From Prorocentrum cordatum (taxonomy: Eukaryota > Sar > Dinophyceae > Prorocentrales > Prorocentraceae), in the NCBI GenBank assembly GCA_963575745.1, contig CAUYUJ010018651.1, positions 75,001 to 139,000 on the forward strand: a DNA stretch of 64,000 bases, given 5' to 3'. Numbering within the stretch: the first letter of the stretch is position 1; each line of letters starts with the position of its first letter. The notes under the pieces are model-generated. The model had not been told where the DNA came from. It did no database searches and saw only the letters and a program-made list of their open reading frames with translations. The position numbers were made by a program, and so were the translations under genes. Positions 56,175 through 64,000 of the stretch are shown here, one piece after another.

Positions 56175-57435
56175 TGGCAGAGCCAAAGCAAAGATCCACC
56201 ATACAAAAAAAGGATACATGAAGAGGAACTGAAGCGACTTGGAGTAGGAGGCGGCGGTAGAGGGGGGGGGGGACAGAAGAGGAGGCGTTCAGCGCTGCGG
56301 GCTCACAATGAGGACCCAACAGACACGAGAATTAGAACAAAACGACGGCCTCCAAGAGCTCCATCACACTACTCTTCCGATGGCTCACATGCCTCCACGT
56401 CGCCTCCAAGGCAGGCGAAGGACGGCTCGAAGACAAACCGAGTCCGCGGCAACGCAATCCCAAGCCTTCCATTGATCCCCCATGGGGCACCAGGGAGTCG
56501 CCAAGATGCCCCCGAGAAAAAAGACACAACATCCTGATACGGCACTGATACAAGACATCAAGACAGCTCCAGGACGGCCCAATGCAGGTCCCGCTCAGGC
56601 TCCATCAGCTCATTTTCGCACACCCAGTGTCATAATCTGGAGGCAGCATCGGTTGACTCCCCCGCCCATGCCCCCAACGACACGACAACTCTGGGACCCA
56701 GACAGCGCTTTGGATCCCCAGTCGCAACGGACTCGAGGGCCCCGGGGGGCCATGCCGAGCCCGCGCCATGCCCCTCCGGACATGTCAGAAACCACTGCCG
56801 AGGGGAGTCCGACCCCACCGCTGCGGGAGCGCCCGTGGGGGCCGCGGTGGGTTCGGACTCCCCTCGGCAGTCCTCCCAGACGTGTAAAAAAACAATGCCG
56901 ATGGGGAGTCCGGACCCACCGCGGGGGGGGGAGTCCGGACCCACCGCGGGCCCATGGGAGCCCTCGCGGAGCCTTCCATGGGCTTCCCCGCAAAGCCCTC
57001 TGCCCCCCCCCCCTGCCCTGCCCGCCGCCCCCGTTTCTGCCCCTCGTCCCCCCTCGTTTCTGCTCCTACGCCCCCCTCGTCGATCCTGCCTCCAACGCCG
57101 TCCGCCCACGCACTGTGACAGCTCCGAGTCGCACCAAAATACATTGTACCTGTGAAGCGCTGCTCGCCCACATGCCAACCAAATGCTCTGCATGCCCCTC
57201 ATCGGAGGCGCCCCTCGCCCGCGTCATCCTTCAAATAGTGGCCCCGCCATCAATCGTCCTCATCATGCTGGTCCGTCTTTCCGATGTTTCCCTTCTGCCC
57301 CTCCAATACAGAGTGAGCCTGGCGAAAGAGCCAACGCTTTCTGAACGCAGCGCGAAAATAGACAAGACCGCCCGACACGCGCGAACACAATTAGTCCGCA
57401 TGCGAAATGTACCACAAGGGCATCCTGTGGAGCTC
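56175..57435. other. Unrelated insert within satellite C
   Basis: It interrupts the satellite. 56815-56960 holds direct and inverted copies of GGGAGTCCGGACCCACCGC / GCGGTGGGTTCGGACTCCCC. The 325-aa plus ORF (56482-57459) is Pro/Arg-rich without recognised motifs and is not called. Confidence 0.45.
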
Positions 57436-57439
57436 CCCG

Positions 57440-58490
57440 CGAAGCCACCAAGCGTGTGACGACTGCGCTTAAATGGTCTGGGCGGCGGCAAACAACCTGC
57501 GCCACAAAACCCTTCGCTAGAACTCCCAGTGGGCCCACGAATCGCGCGAGACAGCACTGAATTGGCTTGGGGCAGCGGCTTGCGGCCTGTGCTCCACATT
57601 TGGCAACAAAACACGTTGGCCGCGTGCTGAAATGGTCTGGACGGCGCAATGCGGCATGTGCCACAAACGCTTTCGGCAGAGTCCCCTACGGGGCCACGAA
57701 CCGTGAGGGGTGTGTGCTAAATGGTCTGCGTGGCGGCGTGCGGTTTGTGCCTGACGACCCTTCAGTGGAGTTTCCTCGGGCGGCCGCGGATCGTGCGAAA
57801 ACTGTTGAAATGGCCCGGGCGGCGACGTGTGGCCTGTGTCACCAGCGTTTCCGGAACCCCTCGTTTGCCACGGAACGCATGGCTGGCGTTTTAAAAGAGT
57901 CTGAGCGGCAGCATGCGCCCTGCGCTGCAAACGCCTTCGATGGGGTTTCGGATGATTTGGCGCCGAACCGTTCGGTGGGCGTGCTGCAACGGTCTGCGCG
58001 GTGGCATGCGTCCTGCGCAACGCCAATACATTTGGTTCAGCTCCGCGGGGGTCCGCGAATCGTACATTGAATTAACTAAAACGGTCTGGGCGGTGGCAAA
58101 CGGCCTATCACACAAAGCATTCGGTGGCAGTCCCTATGGGGCCGCGAATGGCACGGCGGGCGCGTTGAAATGGCCCGGACGCGGCCCGCGGCCTGTGCCG
58201 CAGGGGCTCTCAATGTAACTCCAAAAATATGGAGACGCGAACCGCGAAAGAAACGGCCCTCAAAGAGTCTGGGCGGCGGCGTGCGGCCTGTGTTCTGCGG
58301 GATATCGGTTGAGCTCCTTATGAGGCAACCGACATTGTGAAAATGGTTCTGGAGTGGTCGGCGAGGCGGCGCGCGACCACGACGCGTCGGCAGGGATGCG
58401 CACGGGGCCGTGACGCGTGCTAGACACGTTGCGGCGTCAGCATGCGATTTACACCACAGGGACTTCCAATGTAAAGCCGCATGGGGGCAA
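57440..58490 (+). repeat. Diverged ~85-90 bp satellite, subfamily C, part 2
   Basis: The same blocks as 54990-56170 (GGTCTGGGCGGCGGCAAAC, GGGGCCACGAACCGT) continue about 12 more units with further decay, ending near 58490. Confidence 0.7.
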
Positions 58491-59640
58491 CGAACAGCGC
58501 GCGGCGCGAAGGGCGCGCTGAAATTGCCTCGGCGCGGCTACGAACCGAAAGCCCACCGCGCAAGAAGGAAGGGGACGGACGATGAGGAAAGGAAGCGGGG
58601 AGGAACAATATCAGGAAGAAGAGGGCGAGGAGAGGGGGGGGGTAGAAGAGAAAGGGCATGGCGCGAAGCGCCGCGAATTCAAAGCGAGGGCCGAAAATGC
58701 GAGAGGGCAGGGAACGCAAGCAAAAAGACATCGAAGGCAACCCGCGGCAAGCGCGCGCCGCGCGCGCGCCGGGCCAACCAGCGGGGCGCCGGGCGCGCGA
58801 GGCACCGGGCACATTGCACGCGCATAACGACAATCACAAAAATACCAGCTGCGCCAAGGAGTTAGCGGGATCACCCGCCAACGCGCCCGCGCGATGCTCG
58901 CGCCGCCTCGCGCTGCAAGGAATCCCCGATCAGCGCCGAGCCATCGCGAGGCCTCCAAAGGCACACCGCACTAAATGTTTAAATGGGCAGCAGTGTTTGT
59001 TCGGAACGGGGCCAGGCCCTGAGGGGCGAGCGCGGACTTGCAATTCCCTGTCTGGCAGCGCCGGCAATGAGAGCCGCCAAGCTCGCGCGCGCTATAACCA
59101 TCGACGGAATCGCCGGCCTCAAGCGCTGCGGACGCGCTGGCATATGTCGGTTCATCTCGTTTCTGCCCGCGCCCAACAAAGAACTCAGCGCGCGCCCGTC
59201 CATGGGCTGCCGCGGACCGCAGCCCTCGACGCTCTCCAGAGGCGCGGTGGGTTCGGCCCCGATTGGCTGGTAAGCATTGATCGAAGGCGGCGGGGCTTCT
59301 CGGAGGCCCTCGCGCCCTCCGAGAAGCTCCCTGAGCCCCGACGAGGGGAGGTAGAGGCCCCCCGCAGCGAACCGCTGCTCGGCGAGAACCTCCTTCGGGA
59401 AGGGGGGGGGGAGCCCCAAGAAAGTTTGCGGCCAAAACGGGGGGGAGGTGCCGCGTCGAGCCTGGGAGCAACGCCTCCCCAGGGGAGGGGCGCCCGGCTC
59501 GCCCCCTCTCCGAAGACGGAGGCGGCTGCTCAGAAGGCCTGCTCCCTCCCGCTGCCCCCCTGAGCTCACCGTCGAAGTAAACAGGGGGTGAACGATTGGC
59601 AGGAAGAGGACCCCCAACCCTTTGGGAGGGGACCTGCACG
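58490..59640. other. No confident gene
   Basis: Long overlapping ORFs exist on both strands (301 aa plus, 221 and 222 aa minus) because stops are rare in this GC-rich DNA. None shows a recognisable domain, and frames compete equally. Confidence 0.4.
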
Positions 59641-60221
59641 GCAACCGCTGGTTTCGCCGACGGCTGGTTCCGCCAGCTAGCTTCGCCCGGCTGGCTTCGC
59701 CCGGCTGGTTTCGCCGCCTGGCGAAACCAGCTGCCGTCGGCGAAACCAGCTTCCGTCGGCGAAACCAGCTGCCGTCGGCGAAACTATTTGCCGTCGGCGA
59801 AACCAGCTGCCGTCGGCGAAAGTGCCCGGTTTCGACCCGCCCCCTGGAACCCGCCCGCCCGACCCGACCCGCCCGCTAGGGTCTGCCCGCCCGACCCGAC
59901 CCGACCCGCCCGCTAGGGTCCGCCCGCCCGACGGTCGGGTCGGCGACCCGACCCGCCCTTCAGGGTTCGCGCGTGCTCGGTCGAGCGTGCCCCACACTTT
60001 CCTGCCCCGCCCGCCCGACCCGGCCCGGGTCTGCCCGCCCGACCCGACCCGACCCGCTAGGCCGCTAGGGTCCGCCCGCCCGACCCGACCCGCCCGTTAG
60101 GGCTCGCGCGTGCTCGGTTGAGCGCGCCCCGCACTTTACTGTCCCGCCCGCCCGACCCGACCTACCCGTTAGGGCCCGCCCGGCCGACCCGACCCGACCC
60201 GACCGCTCGGGTCCGCCCGCC

Positions 60222-60289
<68 letters not shown>

Positions 60290-60540
60290 GCGGCGACGGC
60301 GGCGGCGGCGGCGGCGCCGACGCCGACGACGACGACGACGACGACGACGGCGTCGGCAAAACCAGCGCCGGCGAAAGCAGCGCCGGCGAAACCAGCCGCC
60401 GGTGAAACCAGCGTGGCGAAACCAGCGGGGCGAAACCAGCGCCGGCGAAAACAGCGCTGGCGAAACCAGCCGTCGGCGAAACCAGCGGGGCAAAACCAGC
60501 GCCAGTGAAAGTAACGCCGGCGAAACCAGCTCATGCCACC
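59640..60540. repeat. GC-rich minisatellites around a GAC microsatellite
   Basis: 59640-59825 holds ~20-bp units GCCGTCGGCGAAACCAGCT. 59830-60225 holds CCCGCCCGACCCGACCCG units with GCTAGGGTCCG. 60222-60350 is (GAC)/(GGC). 60350-60540 returns to GCCGGCGAAACCAGC units, so the first repeat flanks the others on both sides. Confidence 0.85.
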
Positions 60541-60649
60541 TGCGTTACGAGGGCCCAAAAACTCCTCAGGGACAGGGGGCCTTTCCTGCAGAGGTACCGA
60601 ACCAAACAGCCCAGGTCTATGAGTCCTAATGCAAACACTGCGAGGCGGG

Positions 60650-60712
60650 GATTTATCCATATCCACCGCCTGGGAAACGACGTCCTGGTGCCCCAGCGGG
60701 CGGTGGATATGG

Positions 60713-60763
<51 letters not shown>

Positions 60764-60764
60764 C

Positions 60765-60801
<37 letters not shown>

Positions 60802-60905
60802 TGGCCCCCGGGGGCCCGAATATGTCCATTTCCACCGCCTGCGAGGTCCCCGAAAAGGGCCCGAATATGTCCATTTCCACCGCCTGCGAGGTCCCCGAAA
60901 ATTGA
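60650..60905. repeat. CCACCGCC inverted and tandem repeats around (TA)n
   Basis: Left of the (TA)n tract (60717-60800), ATCCATATCCACCGCC (60656) faces GGCGGTGGATATGGAT (60699). Right of it, a 45-bp unit with CCGAATATGTCCATTTCCAC occurs at 60812 and 60857. All share the CCAT(A/T)TCCACCGCCTG core. Confidence 0.75.
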
Positions 60906-60993
60906 TTCTCCATGTGGTGGTCATGTATAAATTCCCGCCTCGGAAAGACGGGGACCTCAGCGAGGCTGCGTCTTCATCGTGGAAGTGGGGTTA

Positions 60994-61166
60994 CAGTCAA
61001 CCCGTAGAGTAAGAATGCGCGATAAGGATGCAAGGGCCTTGGACGCCCATTTCGAAGCTTTTCGAGCAGGGCGCGGTCAACGAGAGTGGCCAAGGATAGA
61101 CCGAAGAGGCAAGGATGCGAGGGTACCCTTGGGAAGGTCGCCCATCCTTCCTCTGCGGGTTGACTG
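60994..61166 (+). mobile_element. TA-flanked MITE (Tc1/mariner-like), copy 2
   Basis: A 173-bp element runs from CAGTCAACCCG to CGGGTTGACTG, flanked by TA at 60992-60993 and 61167-61168. It is the partner of 12479-12650, differing by scattered substitutions and one net base. Confidence 0.85.
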
Positions 61167-61282
61167 TAGGGCTCTTTGATTCTCGACGAGTGACTTGCCG
61201 TCGCTCGGACGTCCATTTCCCGTGCATTTTTCGGTTTCGTGCGTGTTTTGTTTTCGCTCGATGGTCCAGGATGGTCCTCGAT

Positions 61283-61446
61283 TGAAGGGGCCCCAGGACA
61301 CACAAATAAATACACACAAATAAAAGGATTCCCCATATTTTCCCATACTTTCTGGGCTTTCGTCTTCCCCCCCACTTCCCATATTCTCCCATACTTTCCT
61401 GGGAGTCGACGATGAATTGTGTCTGTGCGTTTCTTTCCCTCCTGAT
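61283..61446 (+). mobile_element. D2 repeat nested inside the M2 element
   Basis: This 164-bp segment starts TGAAGGGGCCCCAGGACACA and ends CCCTCCTGAT, and is flanked by CGAT (61279-61282 and 61447-61450). The 49-kb M2 copy lacks it at the equivalent point. A solo copy lies at 939-1100. Presence/absence plus a 4-bp duplication indicates insertion of a separate small element. Confidence 0.75.
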
Positions 61447-61463
61447 CGATGGTTCTCGCCGAG

Positions 61464-61468
<5 letters not shown>

Positions 61469-61560
<92 letters not shown>
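61469..61560 (+). repeat. 92-nt uninterrupted poly(A)
   Basis: All 92 bases are A. It sits immediately inside the right TIR of the M2 element, where the 49-kb copy has only GGAAAAATG. Confidence 0.95.
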
Positions 61561-61561
<1 letters not shown>

Positions 61562-61582
61562 GTCCGAGCGACGCCAAGGTGA

Positions 61583-62078
61583 AGGCACGTGCACGTGTTC
61601 CGTGCACCTTTGCCGGGCCCGCGGCGGCAGCCTCGGGGGCCGCGCGGGGCCCCTCTTTTCTGGGGCCGCCGGCCTGCCACCCTCGATCCCCCCCCCCCCT
61701 GTGGCCCTTTGTGGCCCTTTTCGGGTGTTGCTAGGAGTGCCCCTGGCCCAGGGTGCCCCCAGCTTTTCGCTCCACTCTGGAGCCCCTGGGGCCCTCCGGG
61801 CCTCGTGAGGGGTGCGCTGGAGGCCGTCTGGGCCGCTCCGAGAATCCTGGATCCCCCCCCCCTGTTTATCAGCCTCGAATCTGTCCCTATCCCTAAGCTC
61901 GACACGCCAAAAAGCGATGACAATCTTAGGGATGCGCCCTCAAAAAATACAGGAATCTCTAAGATTGGCATCGCGATGAGGCGATGTCCAGCTTAGGGAT
62001 ATGGATATGTTCCAGGCTGGTAACCTGTGGCCTCTTCTCTCCCGATGGAGCAAGACGAAGCAAGGGCGGATGACAGCA
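61583..62078. other. No recognisable feature
   Basis: GC-rich with C homopolymers; short inverted AAGCTCGA/AGCTTAGGGAT words near 61895 and 61990. No gene was seen. Confidence 0.45.
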
Positions 62079-62079
62079 T

Positions 62080-62225
62080 CGGGTGAGGATAAATCGAGCA
62101 TCTCTGGGATCCGGCGGTTCCGCGGGATGTCTCGGGCGCCGCGGCCTTCTCAGAGCGTTCCGCCACTCTCTGAGAGCGTTGCAGGACGCTCCGGAACGGA
62201 TGTCTCCTCGTCCCAGCCCCGTCCG
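62080..62225 (+). repeat. Dispersed repeat family D3, copy 2
   Basis: Blocks AAATCGAGCATCTCTGGGAT, CTCTGAGAGCGTTGCAGGAC and GCTCCGGAACGGATGTCTCC match 35305-35450 in order. A GA microsatellite (62268-62305) follows. Confidence 0.65.
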
Positions 62226-62271
62226 GTTGATGGAGAGAGGGAGAAAGAGAGAAAACGAGAGGGAATAGAGA

Positions 62272-62305
<34 letters not shown>

Positions 62306-62519
62306 CAAAAACACAAAAAAAAAAAAACGATCGGGAATTGAGGGAGCGCGAGAGAGCGCAGCGATCCGACCATCGGGCCGGGGCGTGAGCGAGCGCAGCC
62401 AGCCTCGACCCCCCCCCCCCCCGCGTGTGCTGCCCCCCCCCGTTGCCGACCGCCCGGCCACGGCCCCCACGGCAGGCGGGATCTGGGCTCCCCCAGCAGG
62501 GTGCGATGGATCGTGCCAG

Positions 62520-62655
62520 GCAGGAGAGGAGGGAGGAGGAGGACGAGGAGGAGGAGGAGGAGGAGGAGGAGGAGGATGAAGAAGGAGGAGGATGAAGGAG
62601 GAAGAGGAGGAGGAGGAGGAGGAGGAGGAGGAGGAGGAGGAGGAGGAAGAGGAGG
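62520..62655. repeat. GGA microsatellite
   Basis: (GGA)n with GATGAAG variants, about 40 bp beyond the stop codon of the edge gene. Confidence 0.9.
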
Positions 62656-62692
62656 AGCGAACGTCACCTGCAGGGTGCGTTCGGGCAACTAG

Positions 62693-64000
62693 CTACGGTA
62701 GCGGCCGCGCGCGCGGGGCGGGCGAGGCGGCGCCGTAGCGGTGGTACTTCTTGTCGGCGGAGTGGAGGTCGGAGGAGAGGTGGTCGCCGTTCTCGGAGTC
62801 GCTGGTGGCGAGGTGCTCGTCGAAGTTGTCGGCCCAGGCCGCGGGGGACCAGTCCGAGGCAGTGGAGTCGCCGTCGGAGTCGCTGTCCAGGTATCCGTAG
62901 TACTGTGCGAGGGTGTACAGGTCGTCCAGCGTTGTGATGTCCTCGATCAGGTGCTCTAGGCGGTACGGTGCTCCAGGCGGTACGGGAGAAATGCCCGTCG
63001 TGTCCGCTTCAGCTGCAAGGTCCTCTTGCTGCTGGCGGAACGTTTGCAATGCGCTCTGAACCTTCTTCAGCGAGACTTTGGGGAAGCGCTCGTCCGAGTT
63101 CAGCTTCTTGTGGGCCGAGCGGTAGCCGATGTTGCCATTATTGTTGATCAGCTCTTGGATTCTGTACTGCAGCGTGTCGATGGAGGCGGGCGCGCAAGGC
63201 TGCGCGGCGTCGGCGTCCAGCGGCACGGTGGAGACAGGCTCCGCGATCGCGTCGGGGTACTCGTCAAGGACGTGGGCGGCGTGCGGGTCGGTCAGCGGTA
63301 CGCCCTGCAGGTGCACGCTGGCGATGTCATGGTCGTCGTCGCTCGTGTGGTGGGGCGCGTCGGCGGTCAGGTTGAACGCGTTGGCAGGCAGCGGGTTGGA
63401 CGCGACGGAGAACTGCTGCAGGTTGGTCGCGTCGTCGGCGTCCAGCGGCACGGTGAGGACAGGCACCGCGATCGCGTCGGGGTACTCGTCACGGACGTGG
63501 GCGGCGTGCGGGTCGGTCAGCGGTTCGCCCTGCAGGTGCACGCTGGCGATGTTCAGGTCGTCGTCGTTCTTGTGGTTGGGCGCGTCGGCGGTCAGGTTGA
63601 ACGCGATGGCAGGCAGCGGGTTGGACGCGACGGAGAACTGCTCGAAGTTGGTCGCGTCGGTGGGCGGCAGCTGGGAGCTCACGTTGTGGGAGTAGCCCTG
63701 GGAGTCGAATGTGTCGGGGGGCTGCTGCTTCAGCGGGGGTGTGTCCATGAGCTGCCCGAGCTGGTGGGCCATGTTCTCCATCTGGTAGCGGGCGGCGTCG
63801 ACGATCTTGGAGACTGTGTGCTGGTGCTCCGTACGTAGAACTGAGAGGTCACGCTGCAGACTGTCCACCTTATGTCGTAGGTCTCGCTGCTGTTGCTCGC
63901 TGTTGGAGAGGAGACGTGCGATGTTCTTCACAAGGGGCGCGATCGCCGTGTCAATGTTCGCGGCCGCGGAGGCGGGGAGCGAGGAGTAGACACCGTGGAC
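62693..64000 (-). CDS. Unrecognised coiled-coil protein with 75-aa duplication (5' end outside window)
   Basis: On the minus strand an open frame enters from the window edge (64000) and runs to TAG at 62693. No ATG occurs in the first 24 codons, so the start lies beyond the window. Visible parts, in order: an Ala-rich segment; a coiled-coil-like stretch (LLSNSEQQQRDLRHKVDSLQ, about 63860-63920); two tandem 75-residue repeats (225 bp apart; FEQFSVASNPLPAIAFNLTA in unit 1 and FSVASNPLPANAFNLTADAP in unit 2), each ending in YPDAIA..V.TVPLDAD; then a basic segment NNNGNIGYRSAHKKLNSDER with VSLKKVQSALQTFRQQQ; then an acidic Ser/Asp-rich tail. The GYR.AHKKL..D..F..VSLKKVQ pattern recurs in uncharacterised dinoflagellate proteins as I recall them. 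Even codon use and lack of interruptions suggest a live gene. Function unknown. Confidence 0.75.
   Translation of the reverse strand, partial: VHGVYSSLPASAAANIDTAIAPLVKNIARLLSNSEQQQRDLRHKVDSLQRDLSVLRTEHQHTVSKIVDAARYQMENMAHQLGQLMDTPPLKQQPPDTFDSQGYSHNVSSQLPPTDATNFEQFSVASNPLPAIAFNLTADAPNHKNDDDLNIASVHLQGEPLTDPHAAHVRDEYPDAIAVPVLTVPLDADDATNLQQFSVASNPLPANAFNLTADAPHHTSDDDHDIASVHLQGVPLTDPHAAHVLDEYPDAIAEPVSTVPLDADAAQPCAPASIDTLQYRIQELINNNGNIGYRSAHKKLNSDERFPKVSLKKVQSALQTFRQQQEDLAAEADTTGISPVPPGAPYRLEHLIEDITTLDDLYTLAQYYGYLDSDSDGDSTASDWSPAAWADNFDEHLATSDSENGDHLSSDLHSADKKYHRYGAASPAPRARPLP

Larger units (their letters stand above)
61194..61578 (+). mobile_element. Small TIR element (family M2), 385-bp copy with nested insert
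   Basis: Ends CTTGCCGTCGCTCGGACGT and the complement of CTTGGCGTCGCTCGGACGT match at 18 of 19 positions. The flanking direct repeat is GTGA (61190-61193 and 61579-61582). Relative to the 132-bp copy at 49182 it has two additions: a 164-bp D2 repeat (61283-61446) and a 92-nt A run. It lies 27 bp from the neighbouring TA-type MITE. Confidence 0.85.

Noticed and set aside
56482-57459. 325-aa plus ORF
   Set aside because: Pro/Arg-rich, contains direct and inverted GGGAGTCCGGACCCACCGC copies, and ends inside satellite C; no family resemblance.
58658-59644. Overlapping ORFs of 301 aa (plus) and 221-222 aa (minus)
   Set aside because: Three long frames compete over the same GC-rich DNA with no recognisable domain; none can be preferred.

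Overview
This window reads as nuclear DNA of a core dinoflagellate. Two things point there: relics of the dinoflagellate trans-spliced leader (SL) lie upstream of three coding sequences, and several decayed retroelements are of the kind typical of dinoflagellates. The DNA is GC-rich and gene-poor, dominated by satellites, triplet microsatellites and small mobile elements. The species cannot be fixed from the sequence; Prorocentrum-like or Symbiodiniaceae-like genomes are plausible. One 100-N scaffold gap lies at 54136-54235. I saw no tRNA, rRNA, CRISPR array or bacterial operon.

Only two protein genes look alive. One is a full-length mago nashi (MAGOH, exon junction complex) gene on the minus strand at 36160-36810. 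The other is the 3' part of an unrecognised coiled-coil gene with a 75-residue duplication, running off the right edge on the minus strand (62693-64000). MAGOH carries a relic SL upstream, so it probably passed through a retroposed mRNA. It is interrupted by one ~204-bp insert that is itself a long imperfect inverted repeat, which looks like a foldback introner with non-canonical borders.

The other coding remnants are mobile. They are a LINE with RT and RNase H relics (15.1-18.0 kb, plus), a nearly full-length endonuclease/RT LINE (23.6-27.6 kb, minus) with a partial SL relic at its 5' end, a KDZ/CxC-like DDE transposase pseudogene (32.5-33.9 kb, minus) with its own SL relic, a 5'-truncated element with C2H2 fingers and a methyltransferase-like GGPPCETWS motif (40.7-42.6 kb, plus), and a short LINE tail (53.3-53.6 kb, minus).

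Layout: 0-4 kb microsatellites and dispersed repeats; 4.1-7.1 kb a 239-bp satellite; 7.3-11.6 kb GCGCGC-rich and TTGGGGCC-rich repeats; 12.5 kb a TA-flanked MITE; 15-18 kb LINE 1; 18.4-20.8 kb an 89-91 bp satellite; 21.6-23.4 kb microsatellites; 23.6-27.7 kb LINE 2; 27.8-31.7 kb microsatellites and hairpin repeats; 31.7-34.2 kb relics and transposase; 35.3-37 kb dispersed repeats and MAGOH; 37.2-39.1 kb minisatellites; 40.6-42.6 kb LINE 3; 44-48.9 kb microsatellites; 49.2 kb a second MITE family; 49.3-53.1 kb degenerate and 103-bp satellites; 55-58.5 kb a diverged, inverted relative of the 18.4-kb satellite; 59.6-60.9 kb GC-rich minisatellites; 61-61.6 kb two adjacent MITEs, one with a nested insertion and a 92-nt poly(A) run; 62.7-64 kb the edge gene.

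The most notable signals are the foldback intron of MAGOH, the three SL relics, and two small TIR families, each supported by two copies with target-site duplications.
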